A DNA stretch of 64,000 nucleotides from Puia sp. (GCA_031292515.1 JARLGZ010000034.1:1-64000); one strand, 5' to 3'; counted from the first letter of the stretch, positions 29,245 to 37,831 are shown. Numbers and translations are program-made. The notes: generated from the sequence alone by a model not told the origin.

Positions 29245-30018
29245 ATGAAACCGCCCTTCCCTCATCGGATCAAAAAACAACAATTATGGCTCTCACCGGG
29301 CCGCTGCGTCTTCTGGGAAGAAGAAAAAGCCCTGATCGTTTCCGACCTTCATTTTGGCAAGACCGGGCACTTTCGGAAATCGGGTATCGCCGTGCCGGCT
29401 ACCGTATACCGCGATGATCTCCAAAGGCTGGTCGCGCAGATACAATATTTTCAACCCCGGCAGCTGCTCATCGTCGGCGACCTTTTTCACAGCCGTGAGA
29501 ACAGGGAACTGGAGCTCTTTCAAAAGTGGAGAGCGGACCTCCCCGACCTGGCCTTCCGCCTCATCAAAGGCAACCATGACATCCTCCACGATGACTGGTA
29601 CGCGGCCGCCGGGATCGAGCTCAGCGAAAAGAAATTGAGGATCGGAGAATTCCTCTTCATGCACGATATCGGGGACCTCACCCACCCTGATCTTGATACA
29701 GCGGTGTGCGACACAGGGCTCAGCGACACACCCCTGAGCGATTCCCCCGGTGCCACCCCTAACCCCACTCCAGTTGATCCCAGTCCGGCTGACCTCAGTC
29801 CGACAGACGGCTATGTCTTCTCCGGTCATATCCATCCCGGCATCCGCATCAATGGAGTAGCCAAGCAGGCACTCCAATTCCCTTGCTTCTATTTTGGAGG
29901 CGCCCATGCGATCCTGCCCGCCTTCAGCCGTTTTACCGGCATGGTGTCCATCTATCCGAAACCGGATGAGAACGTCTTTGCCATCATTCAATACGACAGC
30001 ATTCTCCAGATTCAATGA
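29245..30018 (+). CDS. pdeM: Ligase-associated DNA damage response endonuclease PdeM
   Basis: A 257-residue metallophosphoesterase. The metal ligands are visible: Asp34 and His36 in SDLHFGK, Asp79 in GDLFHS, Asn110-His111 in KGNHD, and His195/His197 in SGHIHPG. An insert of about 38 residues (151-188) rich in Asp, Pro and Ser lies just before the last motif; it contains 15-bp repeats. PdeM-like enzymes belong to the same repair cluster as the helicase upstream. The last bases overlap the start of the HDAC-like gene (ATGA), indicating translational coupling. Confidence 0.9.
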   Translation: MKPPFPHRIKKQQLWLSPGRCVFWEEEKALIVSDLHFGKTGHFRKSGIAVPATVYRDDLQRLVAQIQYFQPRQLLIVGDLFHSRENRELELFQKWRADLPDLAFRLIKGNHDILHDDWYAAAGIELSEKKLRIGEFLFMHDIGDLTHPDLDTAVCDTGLSDTPLSDSPGATPNPTPVDPSPADLSPTDGYVFSGHIHPGIRINGVAKQALQFPCFYFGGAHAILPAFSRFTGMVSIYPKPDENVFAIIQYDSILQIQ

Positions 30019-30929
30019 GTACGCTAAAAATCGCCTACGACCCTATCTATGCGCATCCCCTGCCGGAAGGCCACCGCTTCCCGATGCTGAAATACGAGCT
30101 GATCCCCGGGCAGTTGCTCTATGAAGGCAGCATCATACCCGGAAATCTTTTCTCACCCGGGCTCTGCGACGACCAGGTCGTGCTGCTAACGCATACCCAC
30201 GAATACCTCCAAAAACTAAAAAACCAGACCCTCTCCGCGAGGGAGCAGCGGCAGATCGGGTTTCCGCAGTCACCGGCTCTCACACAGCGCGAACTCGTGA
30301 TCACACAAGGGACGATCGATTGCTGCGCCCACGCCCTTACCAATGGCGTCTCTTTAAATGTTGCCGGCGGCACTCACCACGCTTTTGCGGACCGGGGAGA
30401 AGGCTTCTGTTTCTTAAACGATTTCGCGGTGGCAGCAAATTGGCTCCTGCATCAAAAAACAGCAGACAAGATCCTGATCATCGACCTCGACGTACACCAG
30501 GGCAACGGCACAGCCAGCCTCTTCGCCCATGAACCGCGCGTTTTCACCTTCAGCATGCACGGCAAACACAACTACCCCTTTCGTAAGGAGCATTCCGACC
30601 TGGACCTCGAACTCGAAGATGGACTGGAAGACGCCGGCTATCTCGCTCTGCTGCGGGACACGCTCCCGGCTATCCTCGAAAAGACCAGGCCCTCTTTCGC
30701 CTTCTTTCTTTCCGGGGTGGACATCCTCGCTACGGACAAATTCGGGAAACTGAAAGTTTCGATAGAAGGCTGCCGCCAAAGGGATGCATTCGTATTCTCG
30801 TCGCTGCGACAGCACTCGATCCCCTGCGTAGTCGCCATGGGCGGCGGCTACTCGCCCGATATCCGGACGATCGTCGAAGCTCATTGCAATACCTTCCGCA
30901 CCGCGAAGGAGATGTATGGGTTAGATTGA
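30015..30929 (+). CDS. Histone-deacetylase-family (HDAC/AcuC-like) hydrolase
   Basis: A 304-residue zinc amidohydrolase of the histone deacetylase/acetoin-utilisation family. The catalytic pair His121-His122 is in GGTHHAF, the zinc ligands include Asp159 and His161 in DLDVHQGNGT, and Asp in FLSGVDIL, with the final GGGYSPD loop. In bacteria these enzymes remove acetyl groups from polyamines, small amides or lysines; the substrate here is unknown. The 4-bp ATGA overlap with pdeM shows a shared transcript. Confidence 0.92.
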   Translation: MSTLKIAYDPIYAHPLPEGHRFPMLKYELIPGQLLYEGSIIPGNLFSPGLCDDQVVLLTHTHEYLQKLKNQTLSAREQRQIGFPQSPALTQRELVITQGTIDCCAHALTNGVSLNVAGGTHHAFADRGEGFCFLNDFAVAANWLLHQKTADKILIIDLDVHQGNGTASLFAHEPRVFTFSMHGKHNYPFRKEHSDLDLELEDGLEDAGYLALLRDTLPAILEKTRPSFAFFLSGVDILATDKFGKLKVSIEGCRQRDAFVFSSLRQHSIPCVVAMGGGYSPDIRTIVEAHCNTFRTAKEMYGLD

Positions 30930-30942
30930 ATCAGTCTTTTTT

Positions 30943-31095
30943 TCGTCGGCCTCCCCAACTTGAATTCGCAAATTGCGACTTCAAATTCTCAAACCCATCG
31001 TCCGCTAGCTGGAACATAAAGTCCTTCGGAAAACGTCCAATATTCCGTTTAACTTCTTCATTTAATCTTTTTGTTGGTATCTGATACAATTCCAT
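30943..31095 (-). pseudogene. ORF6N-domain gene remnant
   Basis: On the minus strand, about 51 codons read MELYQIPTKRLNEEVK then RFPKDFMFQL and FENLKSQFANSSWGGRR, the signature core of the ORF6N domain found in phage antirepressor-like proteins. The usual N-terminal part (an EVVINKIYYIRGQKVMLDSDLA-like stretch) is replaced by unrelated sequence, and after WGGRR the frame ends almost at once instead of continuing. The fragment lacks a credible start and a C-terminal half. It lies between the HDAC-like gene and a CI-like repressor, consistent with a decayed phage or mobile element. Motif match is clear; loss of function is inferred from truncation. Confidence 0.8.
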
Positions 31096-31194
31096 ATCAC
31101 CCCTATCTGCATCCACCTCCCAAAAACAGCAATAGGCCTGCCCCCTACCGGGAAACAAGCCTATCGACTTCATTTATCAGAAATTATTTCAGTC

Positions 31195-31947
31195 TCAATT
31201 CATTTTCTTCTTCAGCGAACTCACCTGCTCCTGGAGATTGTTTACCAGTCCGGCCAATTGGTTCACATCCCATCTTTGCTGGGTATTGGCCTTACTGATG
31301 ATCATCTGCGCCTTCCAGACTTCCAGCACATCGTCTGAATTCACGCTGTAGGGCTGATAAGCCGTATTGTCGCTGACGAGTGTGAGCTTGTTCTTCGACT
31401 TATTGTTTTTCATGACCCTTTTATAGACGATACCTTCATTTCGGGAAACTACCACATAAGTCTGGTTGCTCTTCACCTCCTCCAGGTCGTCCACCTTCTC
31501 CCCGACAATCACCGAACCACTCGCAGTAGGCAACATCGAATCCCCGACGATCTCAAAAGCGCGGTAGGTGCCCGATGCCAGCATCGGTAAGGTAAAAGTA
31601 TTCAACTCGTCCAGGAATTCCGGGTCCGCATATCCCGCCAGGTAGCCGGCAGCCGCCTTGACAGGAACCAATTGGATCTCATTGGTGGCCGAACCCAGTT
31701 TCTGCGCCCGCCTCTTGGCGAGATAATTATTGCCCTTCGTATCCGCCAGTTCCTTCCGCAACAATTCGTCCAGCGTAAGCTTGAACATGTCACCCGCCGT
31801 CTCCAGAACATCGATCCGGGGTTCGGCCCTCTCCTCTTCATAAGCCCCCAGTAAAGACCGCTTGATCCCGAGTTTGGCAGAGAATTCTTCCTGGGTCCAT
31901 CCCCGCAGCTTGCGAAGATATTTTAGGTTTTTTCCGGCTGTAGACAT
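31195..31947 (-). CDS. XRE-family repressor with S24 (LexA/CI-like) domain
   Basis: A 250-residue repressor. Residues 5-65 form a helix-turn-helix (GWTQEEFSAKLGIKRSLLGAYE). Residues about 95-215 are an S24 domain with Ser137 (GDSMLP) and Lys176 (IVYKRV) as the peptidase pair, and an Ala100-Gly101 step in VKAAAGYLAGY that could be the self-cleavage point. The last 25 residues form a short coiled coil. Such proteins act as SOS or phage repressors, or as stable regulators without cleavage. Candidate half sites lie just upstream of its own start, so self-control is likely. Confidence 0.9.
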   Translation of the reverse strand: MSTAGKNLKYLRKLRGWTQEEFSAKLGIKRSLLGAYEEERAEPRIDVLETAGDMFKLTLDELLRKELADTKGNNYLAKRRAQKLGSATNEIQLVPVKAAAGYLAGYADPEFLDELNTFTLPMLASGTYRAFEIVGDSMLPTASGSVIVGEKVDDLEEVKSNQTYVVVSRNEGIVYKRVMKNNKSKNKLTLVSDNTAYQPYSVNSDDVLEVWKAQMIISKANTQQRWDVNQLAGLVNNLQEQVSSLKKKMN

Positions 31948-32298
31948 AGACTAACTTATTTAGTTTATACGTAAAAATACTAATTTTTTTAACAAGTCAA
32001 AAAAAACCTTTCTATTTGACGGAAATTTCCCTGATTTTTATCGTAGCTTACCTGCACAGCGCGCCTCCCCCCCAATAACCTGACTTCCTATCGCCCTGAA
32101 GCGCCGCCTTCCGCATCCCTGATAATTCCGGCTGCCCGTCTTCTTCCGTTCCTTCCGTTCCCGGATCTTTCCGTTCCTTAGCCCGTATCGAAGATTACTC
32201 CGTTAGATATTGATCGCAGTGCAAAAGCCGCGGTGCAAAAAGTTCTCCTGGCTACCCATTCTCTTATAACCCTTCATAAAACCAATAAAATACCCGAT
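31948..32298. other. Divergent control region between repressor and lipoprotein genes
   Basis: This 351-bp gap is AT-rich near the repressor start and C/T-rich towards the lipoprotein gene. It contains the half-site array at 31950-31983 and three copies of TTCCGTTCC (32144-32152, 32153-32161 and 32169-32177). I see no gene in it. Confidence 0.5.
31950..31983. promoter_or_regulatory. Candidate operator half-sites for the CI-like repressor
   Basis: ACTAA at 31950-31954, TTAGT at 31960-31964 and ACTAA at 31979-31983 form two overlapping inverted repeats starting 3 bp before the repressor ATG. Alternating half sites next to an XRE-S24 gene are what autoregulation would need. The match is short, so chance is possible. 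Confidence 0.45.
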
Positions 32299-32892
32299 AT
32301 GCAAGCCCCCATCTTTCCCCCCGGATCTTTCGCTGCCAATCGCAGACTGTTGCTTTACGCAGCCTTCTTCCTCATAATCGTCGTTTTTCTGTCTTCCTGT
32401 AAGAACCCCGATGCCAAACCAGCCGCCGCGGATCAACCGGCTGCAACCGCCCCGAAACCGGCAGGCCCCACCAACAAGGATATCTATAAAGTCTTCAACA
32501 CAGGAAACGACAAAGGACTCGACACCCTTGTCGCAAAAGATGCTATCGACCACAGCCCCTTTGGCACCAGCTACGGGCTGGATTCATTGAAACTGAATGT
32601 GGCCGCATCGAGAGCAGCCTTCCCCGATTTGAAAATAGAGGCGCTGGAAGAAATAGTCCAGGGAGACATGATCATGACCCGGTTTCGATTCACGGGGACT
32701 AATACGGGGCCCATGAACGGGAAACCCGCTACCGGCAGAAAGATCGATGTCACAGGCGTGGACGTTACCCGGACAAAAGACGGGAAATTATATGAACACT
32801 GGGACTACACCGACTATATGACCTTTTTTAAACAGCTGGGGATCGATCCGCTTGCCCCCGTTTCTGATAAAAAGACAGGTAAATCCAGGTAG
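32299..32892 (+). CDS. SnoaL-like (ester cyclase-type) lipoprotein
   Basis: A 197-residue lipoprotein. I start at the ATG at 32299, giving signal LLLYAAFFLIIVVFLSSC with the lipid cysteine; the longer frame begins at a GTG. The mature part has an Ala/Pro-rich linker and then a SnoaL/NTF2-like domain (VFNTGNDKGLDTLVAKDAID, AFPDLKIEALEEIVQGD, GVDVTRTKDGKLYEHWDY). SnoaL-like proteins include polyketide cyclases, but most bacterial members have unknown roles; membrane anchoring suggests a binding or scavenging role. Confidence 0.82.
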   Translation: MQAPIFPPGSFAANRRLLLYAAFFLIIVVFLSSCKNPDAKPAAADQPAATAPKPAGPTNKDIYKVFNTGNDKGLDTLVAKDAIDHSPFGTSYGLDSLKLNVAASRAAFPDLKIEALEEIVQGDMIMTRFRFTGTNTGPMNGKPATGRKIDVTGVDVTRTKDGKLYEHWDYTDYMTFFKQLGIDPLAPVSDKKTGKSR

Positions 32893-32945
32893 TAAAGGGT
32901 TCTCTTTAGGCTGCCGCTTTTTCTGCTCATCCCGTTGCTTTTTCG

Positions 32946-32953
32946 TAACTTTG
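32946..32953 (+). promoter_or_regulatory. Candidate promoter -7 element (TAnnTTTG) for secA
   Basis: TAACTTTG matches the Bacteroidota -7 consensus and lies 93 bp before the secA ATG, after the lipoprotein stop. A T-run at 32918-32922 is the only -33-like element and its spacing is long. This would leave a leader of about 85 nt before secA. Confidence 0.4.
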
Positions 32954-33046
32954 CCGCTCTGTCAATTTGGCTGGGTCCGTACTATAGCACCATATTTGAC
33001 ATTGAACCGTTTACGATCGAAATAATCAAAAAATAAGCAACGAAAT

Positions 33047-36000
33047 ATGTTAGGTTTCATCTCAAAAATATTCGGGGGCAACAAGTCTGAAAAAGATATC
33101 AAAACAATCCTGCCACTGGTCGAAAAGATCAACCAGCACTTTGCCTCTTACCAGTCATTGACAAATGACCAGCTTAGAGCCAAGACAGCCGAGTTCAAAC
33201 AAAGGATCCTGGACCATCTCAGCAATATCGATTCGGAAATTGCCGCGCTGAATACAAAGGCCGGGGAACTCCCTTTCAGCGATATCTCCGGAAAGGACAC
33301 CATTTACCAGGAAGTAGATCAGCTGCAAAAAGACAGGGACAAACAGATCGAGGAAATCCTGGACGAACTCCTGCCGGAAGCCTTCGCCGTGGTAAAAGAG
33401 ACGGCCCGCCGCTTCAAGGAGAATACCACCATCGGGGTCACCGCCAGCCAGCTGGACAAGGATCTGAGCGTCGCCAAAAAAGACCTCGTAAGGATCGAAG
33501 GAGATCAGGCCATCTATAAGAACAGCTGGATGGCTGCCGGAAGCCTGGTCACGTGGAATATGGTTCATTACGATGTTCAGCTGATCGGCGGTTCCGTACT
33601 GCACCAGGGCAAGATCGCCGAAATGGCGACCGGGGAAGGAAAGACCCTCGTGTCTACTCTCCCGGCCTACCTGAATGCCCTCGCCGGACAAGGAGTTCAT
33701 ATCGTAACCGTGAATGACTACCTGGCCCGTCGTGACTCCGAATGGAACGGCCCCATTTTCGAATTCCTGGGACTGACCGTAGATTGCATCGACAAACACG
33801 AGCCCAATAGCGAAGCCCGCCGCAAAGCCTACCAGGCGGATATCACCTACGGAACGAATAACGAATTCGGGTTTGACTACCTGCGCGATAACATGGTGCA
33901 TAGCCCCGACGAGATGGTTCAGCGCAAACATCATTACGCCATGGTCGATGAAGTGGACAGCGTCCTTATCGACGATGCCCGGACGCCGTTGATCATATCC
34001 GGCCCCGTACCAAAAGGCGAAGACCAGCAATATCATATCCTCAAAGGCCGCGTCGAAAAACTGGTCGACGCCCAGAAAAGAGTGGTTAACCAGTTCCTCA
34101 ACGAAGCAAAAAAGAAAATTGCCGACGGCAACGATGATCCCAAAGATGGCGGACTGGCCCTGTTCAGGGCTTTCCGCGGTCTTCCCAAGACAGGCGCGCT
34201 GATCAAATTCCTCAGCGAACCGGGCATCAAAGTCAAGCTGCAGAAATCGGAGAACTATTATCTCGCGGATCAGCAGAAGGAGATGCCGAAAGTAGACGCC
34301 GAACTCTTCTTCCAGATCGACGAGAAGAACAATTCCGTAGACCTCACCGACAAGGGGATCCAGATGATCACCCGCGAAGGAGAAGATCCCGACTTCTTCG
34401 TCCTCCCCGACATCGGCGTAAAACTCGCCGACATCGAAAAGGATACCGTATCCTCCCAGGAAGACAGACTCCAACGCAAGGAAGCCCTCTTAAATGAATA
34501 CGCGATAAAAGCGGACCGTATACACACCGTGCAGCAACTGCTGAAAGCCTATACCCTGTTCGACAAGGACATCGAATACGTCGTCCTGGACGGGCAGGTG
34601 AAGATCGTAGATGAACAGACCGGCCGTATCCTGGACGGACGCCGTTACAGCGACGGACTCCACCAGGCGATCGAAGCCAAAGAAAATGTGAAGATCGAAG
34701 CCGCCACACAGACTTATGCCACCGTGACCTTGCAGAATTTCTTCCGCATGTACCACAAGCTGGCAGGGATGACCGGTACCGCCGAAACCGAAGCAGCCGA
34801 ACTATGGGATATCTATAAGCTGGATGTGGTAACCATCCCCACCAACGTCCCGGCTATCCGTAAAGACTTCCAGGACCTCGTATACAAGACAAAAAGAGAA
34901 AAGTACAAAGCCGTCATCGATGATATCGAGAAACTTCGTGCCGAAGGCCGGCCCTCACTGGTCGGTACGACCTCGGTCGAAGTCAGCGAACTGCTGAGCA
35001 AAATGCTGCAGGTGAAGAAAATCCCGCATAACGTTCTGAACGCCAAACAACATGCCCGTGAGGCGCAGGTCGTGGCGGAAGCAGGATTGGCGGGTGCGGT
35101 GACCATCGCAACCAATATGGCCGGTCGCGGTACGGATATCAAACTGGGAGCCGGTGTAAAAGAATCGGGAGGCCTGGCGATCATCGGCACAGAAAGACAC
35201 GAGAGCCGTCGTGTGGACAGACAGCTGCGCGGACGTTCGGCCCGGCAGGGCGACCCCGGCACCACACAGTTCTATGCCTCGCTGGAAGACGACCTGATGC
35301 GTATGTTTGGCAGCGAACGGATAGCCTCCCTCATGGACAAGATGGGCTACAAGGAAGGCGAAGTGATCCAGCACGGCATGGTCACCAAAAGCATTGAAAG
35401 AGCACAAAAGAAAGTAGAAGAAAACAACTTCGGTATCCGCAAACGCCTCCTGGAATACGATGACGTGATGAACAAACAGCGCAACGTGGTCTACCGGAAG
35501 AGGAACCACGCCCTGTTTGGCGACAGGCTTGCCCTGGATCTCGACAACGCCTTCTATATTGTTGCCGAAGACCTCGTAAATTCATTTCGCCAGCAGGACG
35601 ACTACGAAGGCTTCAAGTTAGCTACCATCGTAAATTTCGGAATCGACACCGGCATCGAACAGGAAGAATTTATGAAAGGCGATCTGCCCTCGCTCTCCGG
35701 GAAACTATACCAGGAGGCTACGCAAAACTATCAGCGCAAACTCGAAGAACTTCGCAAACAGGCCGTCCCGGTCTTTAAGAATATCAGGCAGACCCAGGGC
35801 AGCCATGTAGAAAAAGTAGTGGTACCTTTTACCGACGGTAAAAAAGCCATCAATGTACTGGCGAATCTCGACAAAACCCTCGGCACCGATGGCAGGGAAC
35901 TCATGAATGCGGTGGAAAGACAGATCACCCTCGCCATCATCGACGATGCCTGGAAAGAACATCTGCGCTCGATGGATGACCTGAAGCAAAGCGTTCAAAC

Positions 36001-36391
36001 AGCTTACCTGGAACAGAAAGACCCCCTCGTAATCTATAAAATGGAGGCCTTCGACCTGTTCCGCCGCATGGATAGCGATATGAACCGCGAAATCGTCAGC
36101 TTCCTTTGCCACTGCAGCATCCCCATCGAAGGCAATGCGCCGATTCGGGAAGGCAGGGAACAAAAGACCGACATGAGCCGGATGAAAGTCCGCAAGGACG
36201 AAATGGTGGCGGCCGGAACCCCTGGCGACGGCGGCATCGTCAACGAAGGCAACGACTACTACGAGCCCTCCGGTCCCCCGGTAAAACAGGAGCCGGTGAA
36301 AGTAGGACCCAAGATCGGCCGCAACGACCTCTGCCCCTGCGGAAGCGGAAAAAAATACAAAAACTGCCACGGAAAAGACGCCGTAGCATAG
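33047..36391 (+). CDS. secA: Preprotein translocase subunit SecA
   Basis: A 1114-residue ATPase that drives proteins through SecYEG. Walker A is in MATGEGKTL (about residues 194-201); the second nucleotide-binding fold has TNMAGRGTDI and the RQLRGRSARQGDPG segment. The C-terminus is a SEC-C zinc motif: Cys1096, Cys1098, Cys1107 and His1108. The length is typical of Bacteroidota, which carry extra helices in the DEAD region. It is followed by a strong terminator at 36470-36499. Confidence 0.97.
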   Translation: MLGFISKIFGGNKSEKDIKTILPLVEKINQHFASYQSLTNDQLRAKTAEFKQRILDHLSNIDSEIAALNTKAGELPFSDISGKDTIYQEVDQLQKDRDKQIEEILDELLPEAFAVVKETARRFKENTTIGVTASQLDKDLSVAKKDLVRIEGDQAIYKNSWMAAGSLVTWNMVHYDVQLIGGSVLHQGKIAEMATGEGKTLVSTLPAYLNALAGQGVHIVTVNDYLARRDSEWNGPIFEFLGLTVDCIDKHEPNSEARRKAYQADITYGTNNEFGFDYLRDNMVHSPDEMVQRKHHYAMVDEVDSVLIDDARTPLIISGPVPKGEDQQYHILKGRVEKLVDAQKRVVNQFLNEAKKKIADGNDDPKDGGLALFRAFRGLPKTGALIKFLSEPGIKVKLQKSENYYLADQQKEMPKVDAELFFQIDEKNNSVDLTDKGIQMITREGEDPDFFVLPDIGVKLADIEKDTVSSQEDRLQRKEALLNEYAIKADRIHTVQQLLKAYTLFDKDIEYVVLDGQVKIVDEQTGRILDGRRYSDGLHQAIEAKENVKIEAATQTYATVTLQNFFRMYHKLAGMTGTAETEAAELWDIYKLDVVTIPTNVPAIRKDFQDLVYKTKREKYKAVIDDIEKLRAEGRPSLVGTTSVEVSELLSKMLQVKKIPHNVLNAKQHAREAQVVAEAGLAGAVTIATNMAGRGTDIKLGAGVKESGGLAIIGTERHESRRVDRQLRGRSARQGDPGTTQFYASLEDDLMRMFGSERIASLMDKMGYKEGEVIQHGMVTKSIERAQKKVEENNFGIRKRLLEYDDVMNKQRNVVYRKRNHALFGDRLALDLDNAFYIVAEDLVNSFRQQDDYEGFKLATIVNFGIDTGIEQEEFMKGDLPSLSGKLYQEATQNYQRKLEELRKQAVPVFKNIRQTQGSHVEKVVVPFTDGKKAINVLANLDKTLGTDGRELMNAVERQITLAIIDDAWKEHLRSMDDLKQSVQTAYLEQKDPLVIYKMEAFDLFRRMDSDMNREIVSFLCHCSIPIEGNAPIREGREQKTDMSRMKVRKDEMVAAGTPGDGGIVNEGNDYYEPSGPPVKQEPVKVGPKIGRNDLCPCGSGKKYKNCHGKDAVA

Positions 36392-36469
36392 AAGGATAGC
36401 CAAAAATGGAGGCATAGCATATAGACGCATAACACATAGAAATATCCCTGTTAAAAAGAATGTCCCCCA

Positions 36470-36499
36470 AAGCATCTGCCTTACAAGCAGATGCTTCTT
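36470..36499 (+). terminator. Rho-independent terminator after secA
   Basis: AAGCATCTGC and GCAGATGCTT form a 10-bp stem with loop CTTACAA, followed by CTTT. It lies 78 bp after the secA stop. Confidence 0.8.
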
Positions 36500-36511
36500 T
36501 AGTTTGGCCTC

Positions 36512-36549
36512 TTTCATCAAGATGATTTGCCCCTATCATCTTGATGAAA
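36512..36549. promoter_or_regulatory. 15-bp perfect inverted repeat before deoC
   Basis: TTTCATCAAGATGAT and ATCATCTTGATGAAA form a perfect 15-bp stem around an 8-nt loop, ending 16 bp before the deoC ATG. No T-run follows, so it is not a normal terminator for secA. A near-consensus -7 element (TAATTTCG, 36555-36562) follows it. It could be an operator sitting inside the deoC promoter, or an RNA hairpin masking the ribosome site. Confidence 0.6.
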
Positions 36550-36565
36550 TGAAGTAATTTCGGGT

Positions 36566-37240
36566 ATGGCTCCGATCGCCTCTCATATAGACCACACCTT
36601 CCTCAGGCCGACAACCACCTACGCGGACATAAAGAAGCTTTGCGAAGAAGCGCTGCAATACCAATTCGCCGCCGTATGCATTCCGCCCCCGATGGTAAAA
36701 CAGGCCCGCGAACTCCTGGAAGGCTCCTCCGTAAAAGTGGCAACCGTTATCGGCTTTCCCTTCGGCTACAGCGTCGCAAAAGCCAAACTCGCCGAAACAG
36801 AACGGGCCTTGCTCGATGGCGCAGAAGAATTGGATGTGGTCATCAACCTGGTCGCACTGAAAGGCGGCGTCTGGAACTACCTGGAAACGGAGATGCAGCC
36901 GCTCATCAACCTGGCCCACGGACAGAACCGGATCGTAAAAGTGATCATCGAAAGCGGCTTGCTGACCGACGGGGAGATCATTCACTGCTGCACCCTGTAC
37001 GCGAAAACCGGAGCCGACTTTCTAAAAACATCGACAGGCTACGCGGAGAAAGGCGCCAGCGTGGAAGCAGTCAGACTGATGCGGGAGCACCTGCCGCCAG
37101 GCATTAAAATAAAGGCGTCAGGGGGTATCCGGACCTATGATTTTGCGAGGCAACTGCTGGATGCCGGAGCAGAACGACTGGGTTGCAGCGCCGGCGTGGA
37201 AATCATCCGGGGCGCCGAAGCCGCAGCAAACACGTATTAA
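36566..37240 (+). CDS. deoC: Deoxyribose-phosphate aldolase
   Basis: A 224-residue TIM-barrel aldolase that splits 2-deoxyribose 5-phosphate into glyceraldehyde 3-phosphate and acetaldehyde in nucleoside breakdown. The Schiff-base lysine is Lys154 in FLKTSTGY, the second conserved lysine is in GIKIKASGG. It begins IDHTFLRPTTTYADIKKLC as in the family. No other deo genes flank it; a long inverted repeat lies directly upstream and a 22-bp triple repeat directly downstream. Confidence 0.95.
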   Translation: MAPIASHIDHTFLRPTTTYADIKKLCEEALQYQFAAVCIPPPMVKQARELLEGSSVKVATVIGFPFGYSVAKAKLAETERALLDGAEELDVVINLVALKGGVWNYLETEMQPLINLAHGQNRIVKVIIESGLLTDGEIIHCCTLYAKTGADFLKTSTGYAEKGASVEAVRLMREHLPPGIKIKASGGIRTYDFARQLLDAGAERLGCSAGVEIIRGAEAAANTY

Positions 37241-37242
37241 AA

Positions 37243-37308
37243 ATAGCTTATATAAAAGATCATTATAGCTTATGCAAAAGATCGTTATAGCTTATACAAA
37301 AGATCCTT
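37243..37308. repeat. Three tandem 22-bp repeats after deoC
   Basis: Units at 37243-37264, 37265-37286 and 37287-37308 share ATAGCTTAT..AAAAGATC..T with two or three changes each. There are no spacers, so it is not a CRISPR array. It fills most of the 102-bp gap between deoC and the SPOR gene. Confidence 0.85.
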
Positions 37309-37342
37309 GTCAATATCAATAAAGAACAGATCAAATAGCAAT

Positions 37343-37831
37343 ATGAATATACCAAACATAAAGAATGCCTGGTTCCTCCCGCTGCTGCTGAGTGGGCGAC
37401 TGCTTGCGCAGACCGATTCTTCCGCCCCCGCTTCCCCTGTCACAGTTATTACGATTGCCGGCCCGGGCGCCAACACATCGGCTGCCGGCACGGTGGTCGT
37501 CCACAAAGATCCCCGGATCGAGACCCTGATAAAAAAACAGGCACAGATCAACGAAGTCACCACCCGCGACAGCCGCCGCAACGTGCCGGGCTTCCGCATA
37601 CAGGTCATACAGTCCCGGGACCGTAACAAAGTCTTCGCCGAAAAGACCAAAATATACCAGCAATTCCCTGACTTACAGCCCTACCTGGTCTACCAGCAAC
37701 CCTACTATAAACTCAAAGTAGGGAATTTCAAAACCCAGGAAGAAGCGGAAGACTTTCAGAAACAATTGACAAAACTGTTTCCTACCGGCTTGTTCGTCGT
37801 CCGCGATATCATCGACGTGAAACCGGATTGA
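37343..37831 (+). CDS. SPOR-domain exported protein
   Basis: A 162-residue protein with a signal peptide (WFLPLLLSGRLLAQ) and a C-terminal SPOR domain (GFRIQVIQSRDRNKVFAEK to VRDIIDV, in parts), which binds denuded peptidoglycan glycans at division sites. The ATG at 37343 is used because the longer frame begins at a TTG. A Ser/Ala/Pro-rich linker joins the two parts. Role: wall-associated, probably periplasmic. Confidence 0.88.
   Translation: MNIPNIKNAWFLPLLLSGRLLAQTDSSAPASPVTVITIAGPGANTSAAGTVVVHKDPRIETLIKKQAQINEVTTRDSRRNVPGFRIQVIQSRDRNKVFAEKTKIYQQFPDLQPYLVYQQPYYKLKVGNFKTQEEAEDFQKQLTKLFPTGLFVVRDIIDVKPD

Noticed and set aside
33155-34474. Long open frame (439 codons) antisense to secA
   Set aside because: It lies wholly opposite a firmly identified gene, has no recognisable domain, and its composition (runs of Phe, Val, Asp) is what the reverse of a codon-biased gene gives.
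37243-37308. Possible CRISPR array
   Set aside because: The three units are directly joined with no spacers and there are no cas genes in the window.
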